This document shows, one piece after another, positions 18,502 through 31,882 of a stretch of 64,000 bases of DNA. Below the pieces are notes generated by a model that saw nothing but the letters and a program-made list of their open reading frames with translations, did not search any database and was not told where the DNA came from. Location: positions 1,426,001 to 1,490,000 of the forward strand of contig NZ_CP024902.1 in NCBI RefSeq assembly GCF_003330765.1, read 5' to 3'. Numbering within the stretch: position 1 is the first letter of the stretch; each line of letters opens with the position of its first letter. Position numbers and translations under genes: made by a program. This DNA comes from Burkholderia pyrrocinia. Its GTDB lineage: Bacteria > Pseudomonadota > Gammaproteobacteria > Burkholderiales > Burkholderiaceae.

Positions 18502-19719
18502 ATGAAAAAGATCTTGCTAGTGTTCGGGACTCGGCCGGAGGCCATCAAGATGGCGCCGCTGGTGCGTGCGCTGAAGGCGCAACCGGATGTCGACGCCAGG
18601 GTATGCGTGACCGCTCAGCACCGTGAAATGCTCGATCAGGTGCTGACGTTGTTCGACATCAAGCCCGACTACGATCTCAACCTGATGCGGCAAAGTCAGA
18701 CGCTGACCGACGTGACGACCGGCATTCTTCAGGCGATCGGCACGGTCTTCGACGAATTGCATCCGGACGTCGTGTTGGTGCATGGCGATACGACGACCAC
18801 GCTTGCGGTCAGTCTTGCAGCGTTCTACCGCTATTTGCCGGTCGGGCACGTGGAGGCCGGTTTGCGCAGCGGCGACATCTGGTCGCCGTGGCCGGAGGAG
18901 TTGAATCGCCGCGTGACCGACGCGGTGTCGTCATGGCATTTTGCGCCGACCGGGCAGGCACGCGACAACCTGCTCAGCGAGGGCGTGCCGGGCGGGGCGG
19001 TCGTGCTGACTGGCAATACCGTGATCGATGCGCTGCACGAGGTCAAACGCATGCTGGACCACACCGCCGCGCTGACGGAGAAGGTCTCCGCACATTTTCC
19101 GTTTCTCGAACCGTCGCGTCGCGTCGTGCTGATCACCGGCCATCGCCGTGAGAGTTTCGGCGAGCCGTTCCAGCATTTCTGCGAGGCGCTGTGCACGCTC
19201 GCGAACCGCTATCGCGACGCGCAGTTCGTCTATCCGCTGCACATGAATCCGAACGTGCGGGAGCCGGCTCGTGCACGGCTCGGCGGCGTGCCGAACATTT
19301 ACCTGATCGAGCCGCAGGAATATCTTTCGTTCGTATTCCTGATGTCGCGCGCGCATTTCATCATCACCGATTCGGGCGGCATTCAGGAAGAAGGGCCGGC
19401 GCTGGGCAAGCCGGTGCTGGTCACGCGCGAGACGACCGAGCGCCCCGAAGCGATTCAGGCCGGCACCGCGCGGCTCGTCGGCACGGATCCGGAGCGCATC
19501 GTGAGCGAGGCATCGCGGCTGTTCGACAGCGACAGCGCCTACGAGGAAATGTCGCGTGCGAGCAATCCGTATGGCGACGGTCATGCGAGCGAGCGAATCG
19601 TTCACGCACTGATGCGTACGCCGGGGGCGACCACGAAGACGACGAGTTTTTCGATGGGTGCCGCGGAGCTCCCGGTTAACGCGCTCACGCTGGGGTTGCA
19701 GGCGTTGAGATCGCCGTGA
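18502..19719 (+). CDS. wecB: UDP-N-acetylglucosamine 2-epimerase (non-hydrolysing)
   Basis: A 405-residue cytoplasmic enzyme interconverting UDP-GlcNAc and UDP-ManNAc, a precursor of many capsules and exopolysaccharides. Start ATG at 18502 has GAGG seven bases upstream. Motifs of the family are present in order: [13 protein letters not shown] at the N-terminus, [33 protein letters not shown] and [18 protein letters not shown] in the UDP-binding C-terminal lobe. The protein carries some 30 extra residues beyond the usual end of about 375. The nearby glmS would feed UDP-GlcNAc, but no glycosyltransferase or export gene lies in the window, so the product polysaccharide is unknown. Confidence 0.93.
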   Translation: MKKILLVFGTRPEAIKMAPLVRALKAQPDVDARVCVTAQHREMLDQVLTLFDIKPDYDLNLMRQSQTLTDVTTGILQAIGTVFDELHPDVVLVHGDTTTTLAVSLAAFYRYLPVGHVEAGLRSGDIWSPWPEELNRRVTDAVSSWHFAPTGQARDNLLSEGVPGGAVVLTGNTVIDALHEVKRMLDHTAALTEKVSAHFPFLEPSRRVVLITGHRRESFGEPFQHFCEALCTLANRYRDAQFVYPLHMNPNVREPARARLGGVPNIYLIEPQEYLSFVFLMSRAHFIITDSGGIQEEGPALGKPVLVTRETTERPEAIQAGTARLVGTDPERIVSEASRLFDSDSAYEEMSRASNPYGDGHASERIVHALMRTPGATTKTTSFSMGAAELPVNALTLGLQALRSP

Positions 19720-19762
19720 ACGTGATGACGCGGTAAATTCAGAACCGTTGGTGCAGTCGTGA

Positions 19763-19787
19763 AAATGTCCGGCCCGGCCGGACATTT
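19763..19787 (+). terminator. Hairpin terminator candidate after wecB
   Basis: A perfect 11-base stem (AAATGTCCGGC with GCCGGACATTT) around a 3-base loop, 44 bases after the wecB stop. The right arm ends in TTT, then GCATTTGTG. It is a strong hairpin with a weak T tract, and symmetrical enough to act in both directions. Confidence 0.6.
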
Positions 19788-20219
19788 GCATTTGTGCAGC
19801 CTCGCCGTTCAGTCAGGCGGACGCCCGGCCGGGCAGCCAACGATGCGTGTCGCGACCGCATCGGTGCGTCGCGCCGTCCCGCAGCGGGTCACGCGACCGT
19901 GCACGCCGATGTCGGTGAACTGCCTGCCCCGATTGCCTAAAGCTCCCGAATCGTCGCGATCGGACGGAAAATCGGAAATGGTTCGATAATGCGATCGGCG
20001 ATCCATGCGGACGAGCAAAAACTGGCCGGGATGTCGTTGAAAGGTTGCGCAGGCAACCGGCCGACAGCATCGTTTGCAGCATCTGCCCGATCGTGTCTGC
20101 AGGCGACACGGTCCACGAAACGGCGCCACGCTTGCCTGGTTGTTCGGAATGTGCGCCGCGCCGTTCGAATCCCCACTCGATGCCCGTCCGACGCGGGCGT
20201 CGCAACCAGGAGGTGAACG
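19788..20219. other. Intergenic region upstream of the molybdenum hydroxylase genes
   Basis: About 430 bases with no supported gene. It ends with the GGAGG ribosome site of the next gene (six bases before 20220). Small frames on both strands lack coding character. Confidence 0.5.
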
Positions 20220-20681
20220 ATGATCACGCTGACCGTCAACGGTAGCGAACAGCACTTCGACGGCAATCCCGGCATGCCGTTGCTCTGGTATCTGCGCGAT
20301 GTCCTCGGCCACACCGGCACCAAGTTCGGCTGCGGCATGGCGCTGTGCGGCGCGTGCACCGTGCATCTCGACGGCGTCGCGATCCGGTCGTGCATCACGC
20401 CCGTCGCGGCTGCTTCCGGCAAACGCGTGACGTCGATCGAGGGACTGTCGACGGACCTGACCCATCCGCTGCAGCAGGCCTGGCAGGAGCTGAACGTCGC
20501 GCAATGCGGCTACTGCCAGTCCGGGCAGATCATGCAGGCCGCGTCGCTGCTGAAGACGAATCCCCATCCGACCGACGCCGACATCGACAATGCGATGTCC
20601 GGCAACATCTGCCGCTGCGGCACCTATACGCGCATTCGCGCGGCGATCCGGCTGGCCGTGCGCCGCGGAGGTGCCGCATGA
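20220..20681 (+). CDS. iorA: Molybdenum hydroxylase small subunit, two [2Fe-2S] clusters (isoquinoline 1-oxidoreductase alpha-like)
   Basis: A 153-residue iron-sulphur subunit. The N-terminal plant-ferredoxin-like domain has CGMALCGAC for the first cluster; the C-terminal helical domain has CGYCQSGQ and CRCGTY for the second. This is the electron-transfer subunit of xanthine-oxidase-family enzymes, accepting electrons from the molybdopterin subunit encoded next, whose ATG overlaps this stop (ATGA). There is no signal peptide. No FAD subunit is nearby, as in the IorAB or aldehyde-dehydrogenase subclass that passes electrons to the respiratory chain. The symbol is by family resemblance; the true substrate (N-heterocycle or aldehyde) is not known. 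Confidence 0.88.
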   Translation: MITLTVNGSEQHFDGNPGMPLLWYLRDVLGHTGTKFGCGMALCGACTVHLDGVAIRSCITPVAAASGKRVTSIEGLSTDLTHPLQQAWQELNVAQCGYCQSGQIMQAASLLKTNPHPTDADIDNAMSGNICRCGTYTRIRAAIRLAVRRGGAA

Positions 20682-23002
20682 GCTTGCCCGAACTCTCCGT
20701 TCTCAACGAAAGCCGTCGCGCGCTGCTGCTCGGCTTCGCCTCCGGCGGGCTGCTGCTCGCGTTCGGCGTGCCGTCGCTCGCGCGCGCGGCCGCGCCGGTG
20801 CAGCCGCCCGTCAGCGCGAATCCGCAGTATGGCGGCGCGGGGATGCCCCACGGGTTGCGCGACGATCCGCATCTGTTCGTTGCGATCGCACCGGACGGCG
20901 CCGTCACCGTGACCTGCATCCGCTCCGAGATGGGGCAGGGCGTGCGCACGAGCGTCGCGCTCGTGGTGGCCGACGAACTGGGCGCGGACTGGGCGCGCGT
21001 GAAGGTCGCGCAGGCTGTCGGCGACGAGCCGCGCTACGGCAACCAGAATACCGATGGCTCGCGCAGCCTGCGCCAGAGCTTCGCCGCGCTGCGCCGTGCG
21101 GGCGCGGCCGCGCGCACGATGCTCGAGCAGGCCGCTGCAACGGCATGGGGTGTCGACGCGCGCCAGGTCAAGGTGACGGTGCACGAGATCGTCGACACGA
21201 AGAGCGGCCGCAGGCTCGGCTTCGGCGAGCTTGCCGCGAAAGCGGCCGCGTTGCCGGTGCCGGATCCCGCCACCGTGGTGCTGAAAGCGCCGGCCGAATT
21301 CCGCTATATCGGCAAGGGCGAAACGGCCTTGATCGATGGCCGCGACATCGTCGGCGGCCGTGCGCACTACGGGATCGACACGCGGCTCGACGGCATGCTG
21401 TATGCGGTCGTCGCGCGACCGCCGGCCTACGGCGACACGGTGGCGTCGTTCGACGCATCGGCCGCCGAGAAGCTGCCGGGTGTCGTCAAGGTCGTGCAGC
21501 TCGCGTCGACGCCGCTGCCGTCCGGCTTCCAGCCGCTCGGCGGCGTGGCCGTCGTCGCGCGCGACACGTGGACGGCGATCCAGGCGCGCGCGCAGTTGAA
21601 GGTCGACTGGAAGCACGGGCCCAACGCGAACTACGATTCGGCCGCCTATCGCAAGACGCTTGAAGCGGCCGCCGCGCAGCCGGGCGACGTGATCCGCAAC
21701 GACGGCGACGCGGCCGGCGCGCTCGCCGGCGCCGCGAAACGCGTACGCGCGACGTACTACATCCCGCATCTCGCGCACGCGACGATGGAGCCGCCCGCGG
21801 CCGTCGCGCGTGTGGCCGACGGCCGCTGCGAAGTGTGGACCTGCACGCAGGCGCCGCAGACCACGCGCGACGAGATCGCGAAAGCGCTCGGACTGCCGAC
21901 GGAGCACGTGACGGTCAACGTGACGCTGCTCGGCGGCGGTTTCGGCCGCAAGTCGAAACCGGACTACGTGGTGGAGGCGGCGCTGCTGTCGAAGGCGGTC
22001 GGCGCGCCCGTCAAGCTGACGTTCACGCGCGAGGACGACATCGCGCACGACTATTTCCATGCCGTGTCGCTCGAAGCCTTCGATGGCGGGATCGATGCGT
22101 CGGGGAAAGTGGTGGCGTGGCAGCATCGCACGGTCGCGCCGTCGATCCAGTCGACCTTCAGGGCAGGCGTCGTGCACGAGCAGCCGGGCGAGCTCGCGCA
22201 AGGGATCGCGGACCTGCCGTTCGCGATTCCGAACGTGCGGATCGAGAATCCGGCCGCGCAAGCGCACACGCGGATCGGCTGGTTCCGTTCGGTCTACAAC
22301 ATCCCGCACGCGTTCGGGATTCAGAGCTTCGTGTCGGAGCTGGCGCACGCGGCCGGCCGCGACCCGAAGGATTTCCTGCTCGAGCTGATCGGGCCCGCAC
22401 GGCGTTTCGAGCCGCACATCACGGTGAAGAACGTGAACTACGGCGAGGATCCCGCGCTGTATCCGGTCGATACCGGGCGGCTGCGGCGCGTGGTCGAGAC
22501 GGTCGCGCGCGAAGCCGGCTGGGGGCGCAGGCTGCCGAAGGGGCACGGGCTCGGGATCGCCGCGCATCGCAGCTTCGTGTCGTACACGGCGGCGGTGTGC
22601 GAGGTGCAGGTCGGTGCGGATGGCAAGATCTCGGTGCCGCGTGTCGACATCGCGATCGACTGCGGGCCGCAGGTCAACCCGGAGCGCGTGCGCTCGCAAC
22701 TCGAGGGCGCGGTGGTGATGGGGCTCGGCATTGCGCTGCACGGCGAGATCACGTTCAAGGACGGCCATCCGGAACAGAGCAACTTCAACGGTTTCCAGGT
22801 GCTGAGAATGAACGAGGCGCCACGCGAAATCCGCGTGCATCTGGTCGCGCCGGACGACTTTGCGACGCCGCTGGGCGGCGTGGGCGAGCCGGGCCTGCCG
22901 CCCGTTGCGCCGGCGCTGACCAACGCGATCTTCGCGGCGACCGGCACGCGCATCCGCAGCCTGCCGGTCGCCGATCAGCTCGCGAAGCCGCACGCGGGTT
23001 GA
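20678..23002 (+). CDS. iorB: Molybdenum hydroxylase large subunit (isoquinoline 1-oxidoreductase beta-like)
   Basis: A 774-residue molybdopterin subunit starting with ATG overlapping the iorA stop. The N-terminus has a twin-Arg pair ([10 protein letters not shown]) before a hydrophobic run ending LARA, so Tat-dependent export with its small subunit as hitchhiker is likely. Family signatures are a MGQGVRTS cofactor segment, [14 protein letters not shown], and the C-terminal [13 protein letters not shown] with the catalytic Glu position. Such enzymes hydroxylate N-heterocycles or oxidise aldehydes with water. The aldolase and acyl-CoA dehydrogenase downstream on the same strand suggest oxidation of a carbon source, but the substrate is unknown. 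Confidence 0.88.
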   Translation: MSLPELSVLNESRRALLLGFASGGLLLAFGVPSLARAAAPVQPPVSANPQYGGAGMPHGLRDDPHLFVAIAPDGAVTVTCIRSEMGQGVRTSVALVVADELGADWARVKVAQAVGDEPRYGNQNTDGSRSLRQSFAALRRAGAAARTMLEQAAATAWGVDARQVKVTVHEIVDTKSGRRLGFGELAAKAAALPVPDPATVVLKAPAEFRYIGKGETALIDGRDIVGGRAHYGIDTRLDGMLYAVVARPPAYGDTVASFDASAAEKLPGVVKVVQLASTPLPSGFQPLGGVAVVARDTWTAIQARAQLKVDWKHGPNANYDSAAYRKTLEAAAAQPGDVIRNDGDAAGALAGAAKRVRATYYIPHLAHATMEPPAAVARVADGRCEVWTCTQAPQTTRDEIAKALGLPTEHVTVNVTLLGGGFGRKSKPDYVVEAALLSKAVGAPVKLTFTREDDIAHDYFHAVSLEAFDGGIDASGKVVAWQHRTVAPSIQSTFRAGVVHEQPGELAQGIADLPFAIPNVRIENPAAQAHTRIGWFRSVYNIPHAFGIQSFVSELAHAAGRDPKDFLLELIGPARRFEPHITVKNVNYGEDPALYPVDTGRLRRVVETVAREAGWGRRLPKGHGLGIAAHRSFVSYTAAVCEVQVGADGKISVPRVDIAIDCGPQVNPERVRSQLEGAVVMGLGIALHGEITFKDGHPEQSNFNGFQVLRMNEAPREIRVHLVAPDDFATPLGGVGEPGLPPVAPALTNAIFAATGTRIRSLPVADQLAKPHAG

Positions 23003-23072
23003 CGCACGACCCCAGAGCCGGGCCGCATTGTGCGGCCCGGTACGCATCAATCCCTGAGCAAGGAGTGTCGAC

Positions 23073-23840
23073 GTGGCCTCATCCGATGTCAGCCTGAAGC
23101 AGACGGTTTTCCCCGCCGAATGGGATGCGCGAGTCAACCTGGCGGCTGCCTATCGCCTCACCGCGCTGTTCGGCTGGGACGATCTCGTGTTCACCCATAT
23201 CTCCGCGCGTGTGCCCGGCCCGGAACACCATTTCCTGATCAACCCGTATGGAATGATGTTCGACGAGATCACGGCCTCGTCGCTGGTCAAGGTGGATCTC
23301 GACGGACGCAAGGTGTCCGATTCGCCGTACGAGATCAATCCGGCCGGCTTCACCATTCACAGCGCGGTGCATGCGGCCCGCGACGACGCGCTGTGCGTGA
23401 TGCATACGCATTCGATCAACGGCGTTGCCGTGTCGGCGCAGGAAGCGGGCTTGCTGCCGCTGTCGCAGCAGTCGCTCGGCGTGCTGGCGTCGCTCGGTTA
23501 TCACGACTACGAGGGCATCGCGCTCAACGAGGGCGAGAAATCGCGCCTCGTGCGCGACCTGGGCGCCAACACGAACCTGATGCTGCGCAACCACGGGCTG
23601 TTGACCGTCGGCGCCACGCCGGCCGATGCGTTCGTCGCGATGTACTTCTTCGAAGCGGCCTGCATGATCCAGGTCCGCGCACAGGCCGGCGGCTCGGCGC
23701 TGTTGCCGATTGCGCCACCGATTCTCGACGGCATCAGGCAGCAGATCGCCGCGGTGACGAGAGGGATGGGCGCCGGGGCGCTCGTCTGGCCCGGATTGCT
23801 GCGCCGGCTCGATCGACGCAATCCCGGGTACGCGGAGTAG
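23073..23840 (+). CDS. Class II aldolase/adducin family protein
   Basis: A 255-residue cytoplasmic protein starting at a GTG with AAGGAG eight bases before it. The fold-family motifs are visible: THISAR, HTHS with the first two zinc His residues, and LRNHG with the third. Members include L-fuculose- and ribulose-phosphate aldolases/epimerases and decarboxylases that use Zn to stabilise an enediolate. Substrate cannot be assigned; many Burkholderia paralogs of this length act in unknown catabolic pathways. It is 70 bases downstream of iorB, possibly in the same transcript. Confidence 0.85.
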   Translation: MASSDVSLKQTVFPAEWDARVNLAAAYRLTALFGWDDLVFTHISARVPGPEHHFLINPYGMMFDEITASSLVKVDLDGRKVSDSPYEINPAGFTIHSAVHAARDDALCVMHTHSINGVAVSAQEAGLLPLSQQSLGVLASLGYHDYEGIALNEGEKSRLVRDLGANTNLMLRNHGLLTVGATPADAFVAMYFFEAACMIQVRAQAGGSALLPIAPPILDGIRQQIAAVTRGMGAGALVWPGLLRRLDRRNPGYAE

Positions 23841-23949
23841 CGCGTCGGTCGTTGTTGTTTGCGAACGACCGTGCTAAATTCCTGCCAGCCCTTGCAATCG
23901 CGGAACCCTTCATTCGGCTGACAAAGTCGGCACCCCGGGAGGCAGCACG

Positions 23950-25779
23950 ATGAGCCTGTTGATGTCGCGACGCGATCTCGCGTTCCTGTTGTACGACTGG
24001 CTCGATGCCGAAGCGCTCGTCGCGCTGCCGCGCTACGCGGAGCACAGTCGCGAGACCTTCGATGCGGTGCTCGACACCAGCGAGCGGATCGCCGAGGACC
24101 TGTTCGCGCCGCATGCGGCGCGCGGCGACCGGGAAGAGCCGCATTTCGACGGTGAGCGCGTGACGCTGATCCCGGAAGTCGGACCGGCCGTGCGCGCCTT
24201 TGCGGATGCCGGGCTGATTGCCGCGGGCCATGACGAAGCGCTCGGTGGCATGCGGTTGCCGAAGCTGGTCGAAGCCGCGTCGTTCCTGTTCTTCCAGGCC
24301 GCGAACATCGCGACCGCCGCGTATCCGTTCCTGACCGTCGCCAACGCGAACCTGCTCGTCGCGCACGGCAGCCCCGCGCAGATCGACGCGTTCGCGCGCC
24401 CGGAACTGGAAGGGCGCTTCCTCGGCACGATGTGCCTGTCCGAACCGCAAGCCGGTTCGTCGCTGTCCGACATGACGACGCGTGCGGATTTCGAAGGCGA
24501 CTCGCCGCTCGGCCCGCGCTACCGGCTGACCGGCAACAAGATGTGGATTTCCGGCGGCGAACATGAGCTGGCGGAGAACATCGTCCACCTCGTGCTCGCC
24601 AAGATTCCCGACGAACACGGCCGGCTGCTGCCCGGCACGCGCGGCATCTCGCTGTTCATCGTGCCCAAGTACCTGCCGGGAACCGATGGCGGCGCCCGCG
24701 GCGCGCACAACGACGTGACACTCGCCGGGCTGAACCACAAGATGGGCTATCGCGGCACGACCAACTGCCTGCTGAATTTCGGCGAAGGCACGCGCTATCG
24801 TCCGGAAGGGCGTGCGGGTGCGATCGGCTATCTGGTCGGCAAGCCGAATCACGGCCTCGCATTCATGTTCCACATGATGAACGAGGCGCGCATCGGTGTC
24901 GGCGCGGGCGCGGTGGCGCTCGGCTACACGGGCTACCTGCACGCGCTCGACTACGCGCGCAACCGGCCGCAGGGGCGTGCACTCGGGCCGGCCGGCAAGG
25001 ATGCCGCGGCGCCGCAGGTGCCGATCGTCGCGCATCCGGACGTGCGGCGGATGCTGCTCGCGCAGAAGGCCTATGTCGAAGGCGGTCTCGCGCTGATCCT
25101 GTACTGCGCGAAGCTGGTCGACGAAGGGCGTGCGCACGACGACGCCGAGGTGCGCGCCAATGCCGCGCGCCTGCTCGACATCCTGACGCCGATCGCGAAA
25201 AGCTGGCCGTCGCAATGGTGTCTCGCCGCGAACGACCTCGCGATCCAGGTGCACGGCGGCTACGGCTACACGCGCGATTACGCGGTCGAGCGGCTCTATC
25301 GCGACAATCGCCTCAATCCGATTCACGAAGGCACGCACGGGATCCAGGCGCTCGACTTGCTGGGTCGCAAGGTTGCACAGGACGACGGCGCATTGCTGCG
25401 CGCGCTCGACGTGCGGATCGGCACGACCGTCGAACGCGCGCGGACGCTGGATGCCGGGATGCGCGAGCAGGCCGATGCGCTGGCGCAGCGCTGGGTGCGG
25501 CTGTGCGACGTCACGCAGCAGTTGGGCGCGATCGGCGATCCGCAGGCGCGGCTCGCGAACGCGAGCGTCTATCTGGAAGCGTTCGGCCATCTCGTCGTCG
25601 CATGGCTGTGGCTCGACGTGACGCTCGCCGCGCACGGGCACGGCGGCGATTTCCACGACGGCAAGCGTGCGGCGGCCCGTTACTTTTTCAACTGGGAATT
25701 ACCGAAGGTGGATGCGCAGCTCGATCTGCTGTCGAGCGTCGACACGACGACGCTCGACATGCGCGACGCGTGGTTCTGA
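23950..25779 (+). CDS. Acyl-CoA dehydrogenase, long DmdC-like form
   Basis: A 609-residue FAD enzyme, longer than the usual 380-residue acyl-CoA dehydrogenases because of an extra C-terminal helical domain, as in the methylmercaptopropionyl-CoA dehydrogenase (DmdC) family. Seen: MCLSEPQAGSS (FAD/substrate loop), KMWISGGEH, a QVHGGYGYTRDY block, and IHEGTHGIQ, whose Glu is the expected catalytic base. A GGGAGG site lies before the ATG. It removes two hydrogens from an acyl-CoA and passes electrons to ETF. It precedes a quinone oxidoreductase gene 150 bases on. Chain length or sulphur-substrate preference cannot be told from sequence. Confidence 0.88.
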   Translation: MSLLMSRRDLAFLLYDWLDAEALVALPRYAEHSRETFDAVLDTSERIAEDLFAPHAARGDREEPHFDGERVTLIPEVGPAVRAFADAGLIAAGHDEALGGMRLPKLVEAASFLFFQAANIATAAYPFLTVANANLLVAHGSPAQIDAFARPELEGRFLGTMCLSEPQAGSSLSDMTTRADFEGDSPLGPRYRLTGNKMWISGGEHELAENIVHLVLAKIPDEHGRLLPGTRGISLFIVPKYLPGTDGGARGAHNDVTLAGLNHKMGYRGTTNCLLNFGEGTRYRPEGRAGAIGYLVGKPNHGLAFMFHMMNEARIGVGAGAVALGYTGYLHALDYARNRPQGRALGPAGKDAAAPQVPIVAHPDVRRMLLAQKAYVEGGLALILYCAKLVDEGRAHDDAEVRANAARLLDILTPIAKSWPSQWCLAANDLAIQVHGGYGYTRDYAVERLYRDNRLNPIHEGTHGIQALDLLGRKVAQDDGALLRALDVRIGTTVERARTLDAGMREQADALAQRWVRLCDVTQQLGAIGDPQARLANASVYLEAFGHLVVAWLWLDVTLAAHGHGGDFHDGKRAAARYFFNWELPKVDAQLDLLSSVDTTTLDMRDAWF

Positions 25780-25931
25780 ACGTTGTCGCGCTGACATTCA
25801 TTCTGGAATGCTGATGATGTTGCGGATGCCGATCGTGCCGGCCGCCGCATACTCGTCGTGAACCGGCCGTGCGGGTGTGCCCCGCAGGCTGACCCGATGC
25901 CCGGCCACGCCGCGCAAGGAGAGAGAAGCAC

Positions 25932-26912
<981 letters not shown>

Positions 26913-27055
26913 TCGGGGCCCGGTGATCGGCGGCGCGATGCACACCCCGCACCCCGTGCCGGCACGCGCCATCGCGATGCTGTTGCCACCGTGCCGACGG
27001 CCGCTACCCGATTCGCCGCCTGGACGCTGCGACGCGGGATTCGGCGCAGCGCGGA

Positions 27056-27592
27056 TCAGTCCTTCGGCAGGCGCAGGATGTCGAGCGCATCCTGCGAAAA
27101 CTCGACCCAGAACCGCTCGTTCGCGATACCGGCCTGCAATACCAGGTGCTGAAGGCGCTTCGTGCGCGAATCGGCGCCTTCCGAAAAATCGCGCGCCTCG
27201 ATCTGTAGATACAGGTCGAGCTTCTCCTGGTGAAGCGCGATACGTCGCCTGATTTCGTCCTCGAGCCCGGCCGGACCGAGCGCGGCTTCCGCACGCAGTC
27301 GCACCAGCAGCGCTTCGCGCAGCGGCATCGGGTCGTCCTGTTCGGCGATCCAGCGCCGCAGTTCCTTCTTGCCGGCCGGCAGGATCCGGTACGCGCGCTT
27401 GCGGCCGCGCCCCGATTCGGCGGGCAGCGATTCGATCCAGCCCGTTTCCTCGAGACGCCCCAGTTCGCGATAGATCTGCTGATGCGTCGCCTGCCAGAAA
27501 TAACCGATCGAGCGATCGAAACGGTCGGCGAGTTCGGAGCCCGAACCGGGGCGTTCGGCGAGAGCGGTGAGAAGCGCGTGAGGCAGGGACAT
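27056..27592 (-). CDS. PadR-family transcriptional regulator
   Basis: A 178-residue winged-helix repressor. The start at 27592 (MSLPHALLTAL) fits the canonical PadR N-terminus; a longer in-frame version begins about 20 codons upstream, and neither start has a strong ribosome site. The N-terminal domain has GYFWQATHQQIYRELGRLE, the recognition region of the fold, followed by the basic beta wing GRGRKRAYR. The C-terminal half is helical (Vir-like) for dimerisation. PadR proteins bind palindromes and usually repress a divergent gene in response to phenolic or other ligands. fadH starts divergently 150 bases away with two palindromes between, so it is the likely target. Confidence 0.9.
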   Translation of the reverse strand: MSLPHALLTALAERPGSGSELADRFDRSIGYFWQATHQQIYRELGRLEETGWIESLPAESGRGRKRAYRILPAGKKELRRWIAEQDDPMPLREALLVRLRAEAALGPAGLEDEIRRRIALHQEKLDLYLQIEARDFSEGADSRTKRLQHLVLQAGIANERFWVEFSQDALDILRLPKD

Positions 27593-27660
27593 GTCGGATC
27601 GGAGGAGGCCGCGGAATGAACCGCATCTTGCCATATCGGGGCCACAGTACAAGCGGGTAG

Positions 27661-29763
<2,103 letters not shown>

Positions 29764-29806
29764 CACCGATTCGTTTCTTTTCCGCCCGACGATACAGGAG
29801 ACTTCG

Positions 29807-30247
29807 ATGACGCAATCACCGCTGCAGGTTCATCCCGCTGTCGCGAAATCGCTCGACACATGGCATGCGCTGATCGAACGCAAGGATCTGGGCGCGCTGG
29901 AATCGATCGTCCATCCGGACGCCGTGTTCCGTTCGCCGATGGCGTTCAAGCCGTACGGGCCGGCGCCCGCGCTGTTGATGGCGCTGCGCACGGTGATCAC
30001 GATCCTCGGGAATTTCACCTATCACCGCCAGTTCGTCGCCGACGACGGCAAGAACGTGGTGCTGGAGTTCAGCGCGAGCGTCGGCGACAAGGCGCTGAAG
30101 GGGATCGACATGATCCGCTTCGACGACGACGGGCGGATCGTCGAATTCGAGGTCATGATCCGTCCGTTCAATGCGCTGCAGGCGCTCGGCGCGGAAATGG
30201 GCGCGCGGCTCGGGCAGCAGCTGCCGGCGTTCAAGGTCGGCGGCTGA
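29807..30247 (+). CDS. NTF2/SnoaL-like protein
   Basis: A 146-residue protein of the NTF2-like alpha+beta cone fold: an N-terminal helix pair with SIVHPDAVFRSP, then beta strands (VVLEFSASVGDK, IDMIRFDDDGRIVEFEVMIRP) that line a ligand pocket. A CAGGAG site 8 bases before the ATG at 29807 fixes the start; the longer frame is not supported. Members are isomerases, dehydratases or ligand binders, and the substrate cannot be inferred. It lies in the PadR-fadH transcription unit and may assist in fatty-acid or related ring metabolism. Confidence 0.82.
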   Translation: MTQSPLQVHPAVAKSLDTWHALIERKDLGALESIVHPDAVFRSPMAFKPYGPAPALLMALRTVITILGNFTYHRQFVADDGKNVVLEFSASVGDKALKGIDMIRFDDDGRIVEFEVMIRPFNALQALGAEMGARLGQQLPAFKVGG

Positions 30248-30281
30248 GCCGGGCGGCTGCCGGGCGACAACCGCTGCCCGA

Positions 30282-31715
30282 TCAGCGCGCGAGTTGCGCC
30301 TGCGCGAGCCGGCCAAGGCGCCGGATGCCGTCCTCGATGTGTTCGTTCCACACGTGTCCCGCGCTCAGGCGCAGGCAATGGCGAAAGCGCCGGCTCGCGG
30401 AAAAGACGTCGCCCGGTGCGAAGCAGATGCCCTGTTCGAGCGCGGCGTCGAACAGCGCGCGCGAATCGAATCGCTTCGGCAGCTCGAGCCAGAGCACGAA
30501 GCCGCCGGCCGGCCGGCTCACTTTCGTGTCGGCCGGAAAGCTCGCCTCGATCGTACGCGTCATCCGCGCCAGGTTCTCCTCGAACAGCCGCCGGATACGG
30601 CGCAAATGCGCATCGTATGCGCCGCTCGCGAGGAAATCGGCCAGCGCGACCTGAAGCAGCGTGGGGCCGCACAGGCTGAGCGCGAGCTTGCGTTCCATCA
30701 CCTGTTGCGTACGGGCGCCCGCCGCGATCCAGCCGATCCGGTAGCCGGGCGCAAGGCTCTTCGAGAACGAACTGCAGTAGAGCGTATTGGCGCCGCCGTC
30801 GAGTGCGATGAACGGCTTCGGCCGCTCGCGCGCGAAGTGGATGTCGCCGTAGACGTCGTCTTCGATCAGCGGCACGCGATGCCGCGCGAGCACCGCGAGC
30901 AGCGCGCGCTTGTCGCCTTCGGTCATCGTCGAGCCGAGCGGATTGCCGAAGCTCGACGACAGCACGCAGGCCGCGATCGGTTCCGATTCGAGCCGTTGTG
31001 CGAGCATGCCGACGTCGACACCCCGCAGCGGGTCGGTCGGCAATTCCAGCGCCTTCAACCCCAGTGCCTCCAGCGTGTGAAGCAGACCGAAGTAAGTTGG
31101 CGACTCGACCGCAATCGTATCGCCGTGCTTCGCGACGGTATTCAATGCAAGCGTCAGCGCTTCGGTGCAGCCGTTCGTGACGAGGATGTCGTCGGCGGAC
31201 AGCGGATGCCCGAAGCGCATGGCTCGCCTTGCGATTTCCCGGCGCAATGCCGGCTCGCCGTAAGGCGCGCAGTAGACGTTGTAGCGCATGCCATGCTGAC
31301 GCGCCGCGCGAGCGAGTGCGAGGTCGAGCCGTTTCGATTGCAGCAGCCCCGTATCGGGCACCGCGCAGCCGAGCGGCACGAGTGCCGAATTGGCGGCGTG
31401 TTCGAGCAACGCGGCGACGGCGCCGCTGATCGACACCGTCGACGCTTTCGCGCGTGAGCGCGAGGCCGACGGCAACGCGAGCGTCCCGCCGCTTGCAGGC
31501 GCGACGTAAAAACCGGACTGCGGCCGCGAGACGAGCACGCCGCGATCTTCGAGCAGACGGTAGGCCTGCAGCGCGGTAGAGACGCTGATGCGCTGCTGCT
31601 CGCTCACGGCGCGCACGGACGGCAGTCGCGAGCCGGGTGAGAGCGTGCCGTTCTCGATCATGTCGACGATGAGATCGGCCAGTTGCCTGTAACGGTACGG
31701 CGTATGCGTTTCCAT
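30282..31715 (-). CDS. MocR-family regulator (GntR HTH fused to class I aminotransferase fold)
   Basis: A 477-residue PLP-binding transcription factor. The N-terminal GntR winged helix contains LPSVRAVSEQQRIS (about residues 28-41); after a linker, an aminotransferase fold carries SSFSKSLAPGYRIG with the PLP Lys. The start METHTPYRY at 31715 is preferred over an upstream ATG that only adds an Arg-rich stretch. MocR proteins sense PLP or amino-acid adducts and control vitamin B6, GABA or amino-acid genes. The divergent aminotransferase gene and solute-binding-like gene are the obvious targets. Confidence 0.92.
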   Translation of the reverse strand: METHTPYRYRQLADLIVDMIENGTLSPGSRLPSVRAVSEQQRISVSTALQAYRLLEDRGVLVSRPQSGFYVAPASGGTLALPSASRSRAKASTVSISGAVAALLEHAANSALVPLGCAVPDTGLLQSKRLDLALARAARQHGMRYNVYCAPYGEPALRREIARRAMRFGHPLSADDILVTNGCTEALTLALNTVAKHGDTIAVESPTYFGLLHTLEALGLKALELPTDPLRGVDVGMLAQRLESEPIAACVLSSSFGNPLGSTMTEGDKRALLAVLARHRVPLIEDDVYGDIHFARERPKPFIALDGGANTLYCSSFSKSLAPGYRIGWIAAGARTQQVMERKLALSLCGPTLLQVALADFLASGAYDAHLRRIRRLFEENLARMTRTIEASFPADTKVSRPAGGFVLWLELPKRFDSRALFDAALEQGICFAPGDVFSASRRFRHCLRLSAGHVWNEHIEDGIRRLGRLAQAQLAR

Positions 31716-31776
31716 GGGGCGCCTGCGGCAGGGGAGTGACCGATTATCGATCGTGCCCCCGCGTCTCGCCAAGCAG

Positions 31777-31814
31777 AATTGTGTTGGTTCAATCTTCAGA
31801 AAATTGTGGCTGTT
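31777..31814. promoter_or_regulatory. Direct repeats in the MocR/aminotransferase divergent promoter
   Basis: AATTGTGTTGGTT at 31777-31789 and AATTGTGGCTGTT at 31802-31814 are direct repeats with a 25-base period. MocR-family proteins such as GabR and PdxR bind direct repeats, so this is a plausible operator. No experimental support. Confidence 0.45.
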
Positions 31815-31882
31815 ATGGTTTTCGTGCGAACGCTACGATGGCGGTGTTCCTGTCGGTTGACCAGCAAATGAGGGGCAAGCGC

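Noticed and set aside
20624..23137. An 837-codon minus-strand frame opposite iorB
   Set aside because: It is the antisense shadow of iorB; composition is Arg/His/Asp-rich with no domain.
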